Assembly: GCA_034660675.1 (NCBI GenBank)
Contig: JAYEJT010000030.1
Span: 1 to 22,736 of the forward strand
Origin: CG03 sp034660675
GTDB lineage: Bacteria > CG03
DNA: 22,736 nt
Reading direction: 5' to 3'
The position numbers were made by a program, and so were the translations under genes. Shown here one piece after another: positions 21,914 through 22,736 of this stretch; position 1 is the stretch's first letter, and each line of letters begins with the position of its first letter. The notes under the pieces were generated by a model that was given only the letters and a program-made list of their open reading frames with translations, made no database searches and was not told the origin of the DNA.

Positions 21914-21985
21914 CCCCTGTAGCTCAGTGGATAGAGCAGTAGTTTCCTAAACTACGTGCCGGGTGTTCGATTCGCCCCAGGGGCA
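21913..21985 (+). tRNA. tRNA-Arg (CCU)
   Basis: A full 73-base cloverleaf: acceptor GCCCCTG/CAGGGGC, D-arm GCTC/GAGC, anticodon stem GTAGT/ACTAC with loop TTCCTAA (anticodon CCT at 21946-21948), and T-arm GGGTG/CGCCC with loop TTCGATT, discriminator A. It reads AGG codons. CCA is not encoded (AGT follows), unlike the tRNA-Met in this window. Its first base is the last base of the preceding gene's TAG stop, so RNase P probably releases it from a shared transcript or cleaves right after the stop codon. Confidence 0.95.
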
Positions 21986-22011
21986 AGTATAGAGGAATCA
22001 GGGAGGCAGAG

Positions 22012-22736
22012 ATGCAGGATAATGATTTACAGAAACACTTGAAAGCGCTTGATGAGATGTGTTCCCGCATAAGTTTTGCTCTCAAGGAAAAAGAGGTTTT
22101 TTCGCAGATTCTGAAAAGGTCCTGCGAAATAATAGGCGCGGAAGGGATGTCGGTGCTCTTACGCTCGGCGGATCCTGATTATCTGAAGTTCTATGCGGTT
22201 GAAAGCGTCGCGAAAGAACTGTTGCTGAAACTCAAAGTCATACCCGTTAAGGAAGGAATAGCCGGCTGGGTGTTTTCCACGGGCAAGGCTGTTTTGCTGA
22301 ATGACCCTTATTCTCATCCGAAGTTTTTGCCGGCAGTGGATACGAAAACCGGTTATCACACGAGAAATATTATTTGCGTGCCTCTGATATCGCGGATGAG
22401 GGCAATGGGCGTCCTTGAAATTATCAATAAAAAAACAGGAAATTTTACGCAGGATGATATGTATTTTACCCAGGCTCTGGCCGGCATAATATCCGTGGTG
22501 ATCAGAAACGCGGCTCTTTTTGCTGAACTCACCAATAAGAACAACATGATAAAAAGTGTGCTCAACGGGATTCCCGGAGGTTTCATTGCCCTGGATCCGT
22601 CCGGCAAAATAATAGAATTCAACACCTCGGCGGGGGCAATACTGGGATTGGGAATGAGCGTGCAGAATTTGAAAGCCGAAAATGTATTCAAGATGCAGCC
22701 GGAACTGGCGGCGGTGCTGAAAGAGGTGATGACGAC
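22012..22736 (+). CDS. GAF-PAS sensor protein, N-terminal part (runs off window)
   Basis: A good ribosome site, GGGAGG at 22001-22006, precedes ATG 22012, and the frame stays open to the window end (241 codons visible). A short helix leads into a GAF domain at about residues 25-165, with the typical LLLKLKVIPVKEGIAGWVFS and TGKAVLLNDPYSHPKF, then NIICVPLISRMRAMGVLEII and NKKTGNFTQDD. A connecting helix is followed by the start of a PAS domain (VLNGIPGGFIALDPSGKIIE, FNTSAGAILG). No membrane segment is seen, so it is cytosolic. Such GAF-PAS proteins usually end in a histidine kinase, a PP2C-type phosphatase, a GGDEF domain or a sigma54 activator; the output domain lies outside. It begins 26 bases after tRNA-Arg with no separate promoter visible. 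Confidence 0.85.
   Translation, partial: MQDNDLQKHLKALDEMCSRISFALKEKEVFSQILKRSCEIIGAEGMSVLLRSADPDYLKFYAVESVAKELLLKLKVIPVKEGIAGWVFSTGKAVLLNDPYSHPKFLPAVDTKTGYHTRNIICVPLISRMRAMGVLEIINKKTGNFTQDDMYFTQALAGIISVVIRNAALFAELTNKNNMIKSVLNGIPGGFIALDPSGKIIEFNTSAGAILGLGMSVQNLKAENVFKMQPELAAVLKEVMT

Overview
The window reads as chromosomal DNA from an uncultured diderm bacterium. ExbB/ExbD/TonB, a PorV-like outer-membrane protein, a second beta-barrel and many signal peptides point to an outer membrane. The tilS-hpt-ftsH order, a c-di-AMP cyclase gene and the FlgD-like C-terminal sorting domain would fit a lineage such as Elusimicrobiota, Omnitrophota or a neighbour of the FCB/PVC groups. That placement is inference from gene content; no rRNA or other marker here settles it. 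I see no transposase, CRISPR array or prophage gene.

Layout. (1) 1-2284, plus strand: the C-terminal end of an iron-dependent-dehydrogenase-family protein, then an ECF sigma factor, its membrane anti-sigma factor and a PP-loop ATPase with a CxxC pair, probably one transcription unit. A good ECF-type promoter overlaps the stop codon of the first gene. (2) 2285-3582: an isolated, AT-rich ATPase_2-family gene with its own sigma70-like promoter, interrupted by a single in-frame TAG. (3) 3583-9792, minus strand: a chain headed by tRNA-Met(CAU) and running tilS, hpt, ftsH, folE, cdaA, a 29-codon membrane peptide, pdxJ and a small membrane protein, in which every protein-coding junction overlaps. 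Between the tRNA and tilS lies a 168-bp repeat unit in which the 3' end of the tRNA is duplicated. (4) 9803-9848: back-to-back promoters. (5) 9890-20599, plus strand: an eight-gene envelope operon with mostly overlapping junctions: a large secreted multidomain protein with a T9SS-like/FlgD-like C-terminal domain, a PorV-like barrel fused to TPRs, a stand-alone cyclic-nucleotide-binding protein, a long TPR protein, an outer-membrane barrel without an evident plug, ExbB, ExbD and TonB. (6) 20657-22736: a nucleotide-sugar 6-dehydrogenase whose stop codon shares a base with tRNA-Arg(CCU), then the start of a GAF-PAS sensor protein that runs off the window.

How the parts may work together. The sigma/anti-sigma pair looks like an envelope-stress switch. 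The minus-strand chain is housekeeping: purine salvage, tRNA decoding, membrane proteolysis, folate/pterin and vitamin B6 synthesis, and c-di-AMP signalling. The plus-strand operon is the most distinctive part. It pairs a cargo-like protein carrying a Por-type sorting domain with a PorV-like shuttle and a complete proton-driven ExbBD-TonB motor, with periplasmic TPR scaffolds and a second barrel between. I suggest, as a hypothesis only, a dedicated surface-display or transport machine.

Other items worth attention are a 45-bp near-perfect palindrome translated as part of the barrel's signal peptide, the tRNA-Met 3'-end duplication, the YbbR-anchor-like 29-residue peptide behind cdaA, and the amber-interrupted ATPase. 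Apart from the 362 bases between tilS and the secreted protein, which hold a tRNA, a repeat unit and promoters, no stretch over 300 bases lacks a gene.
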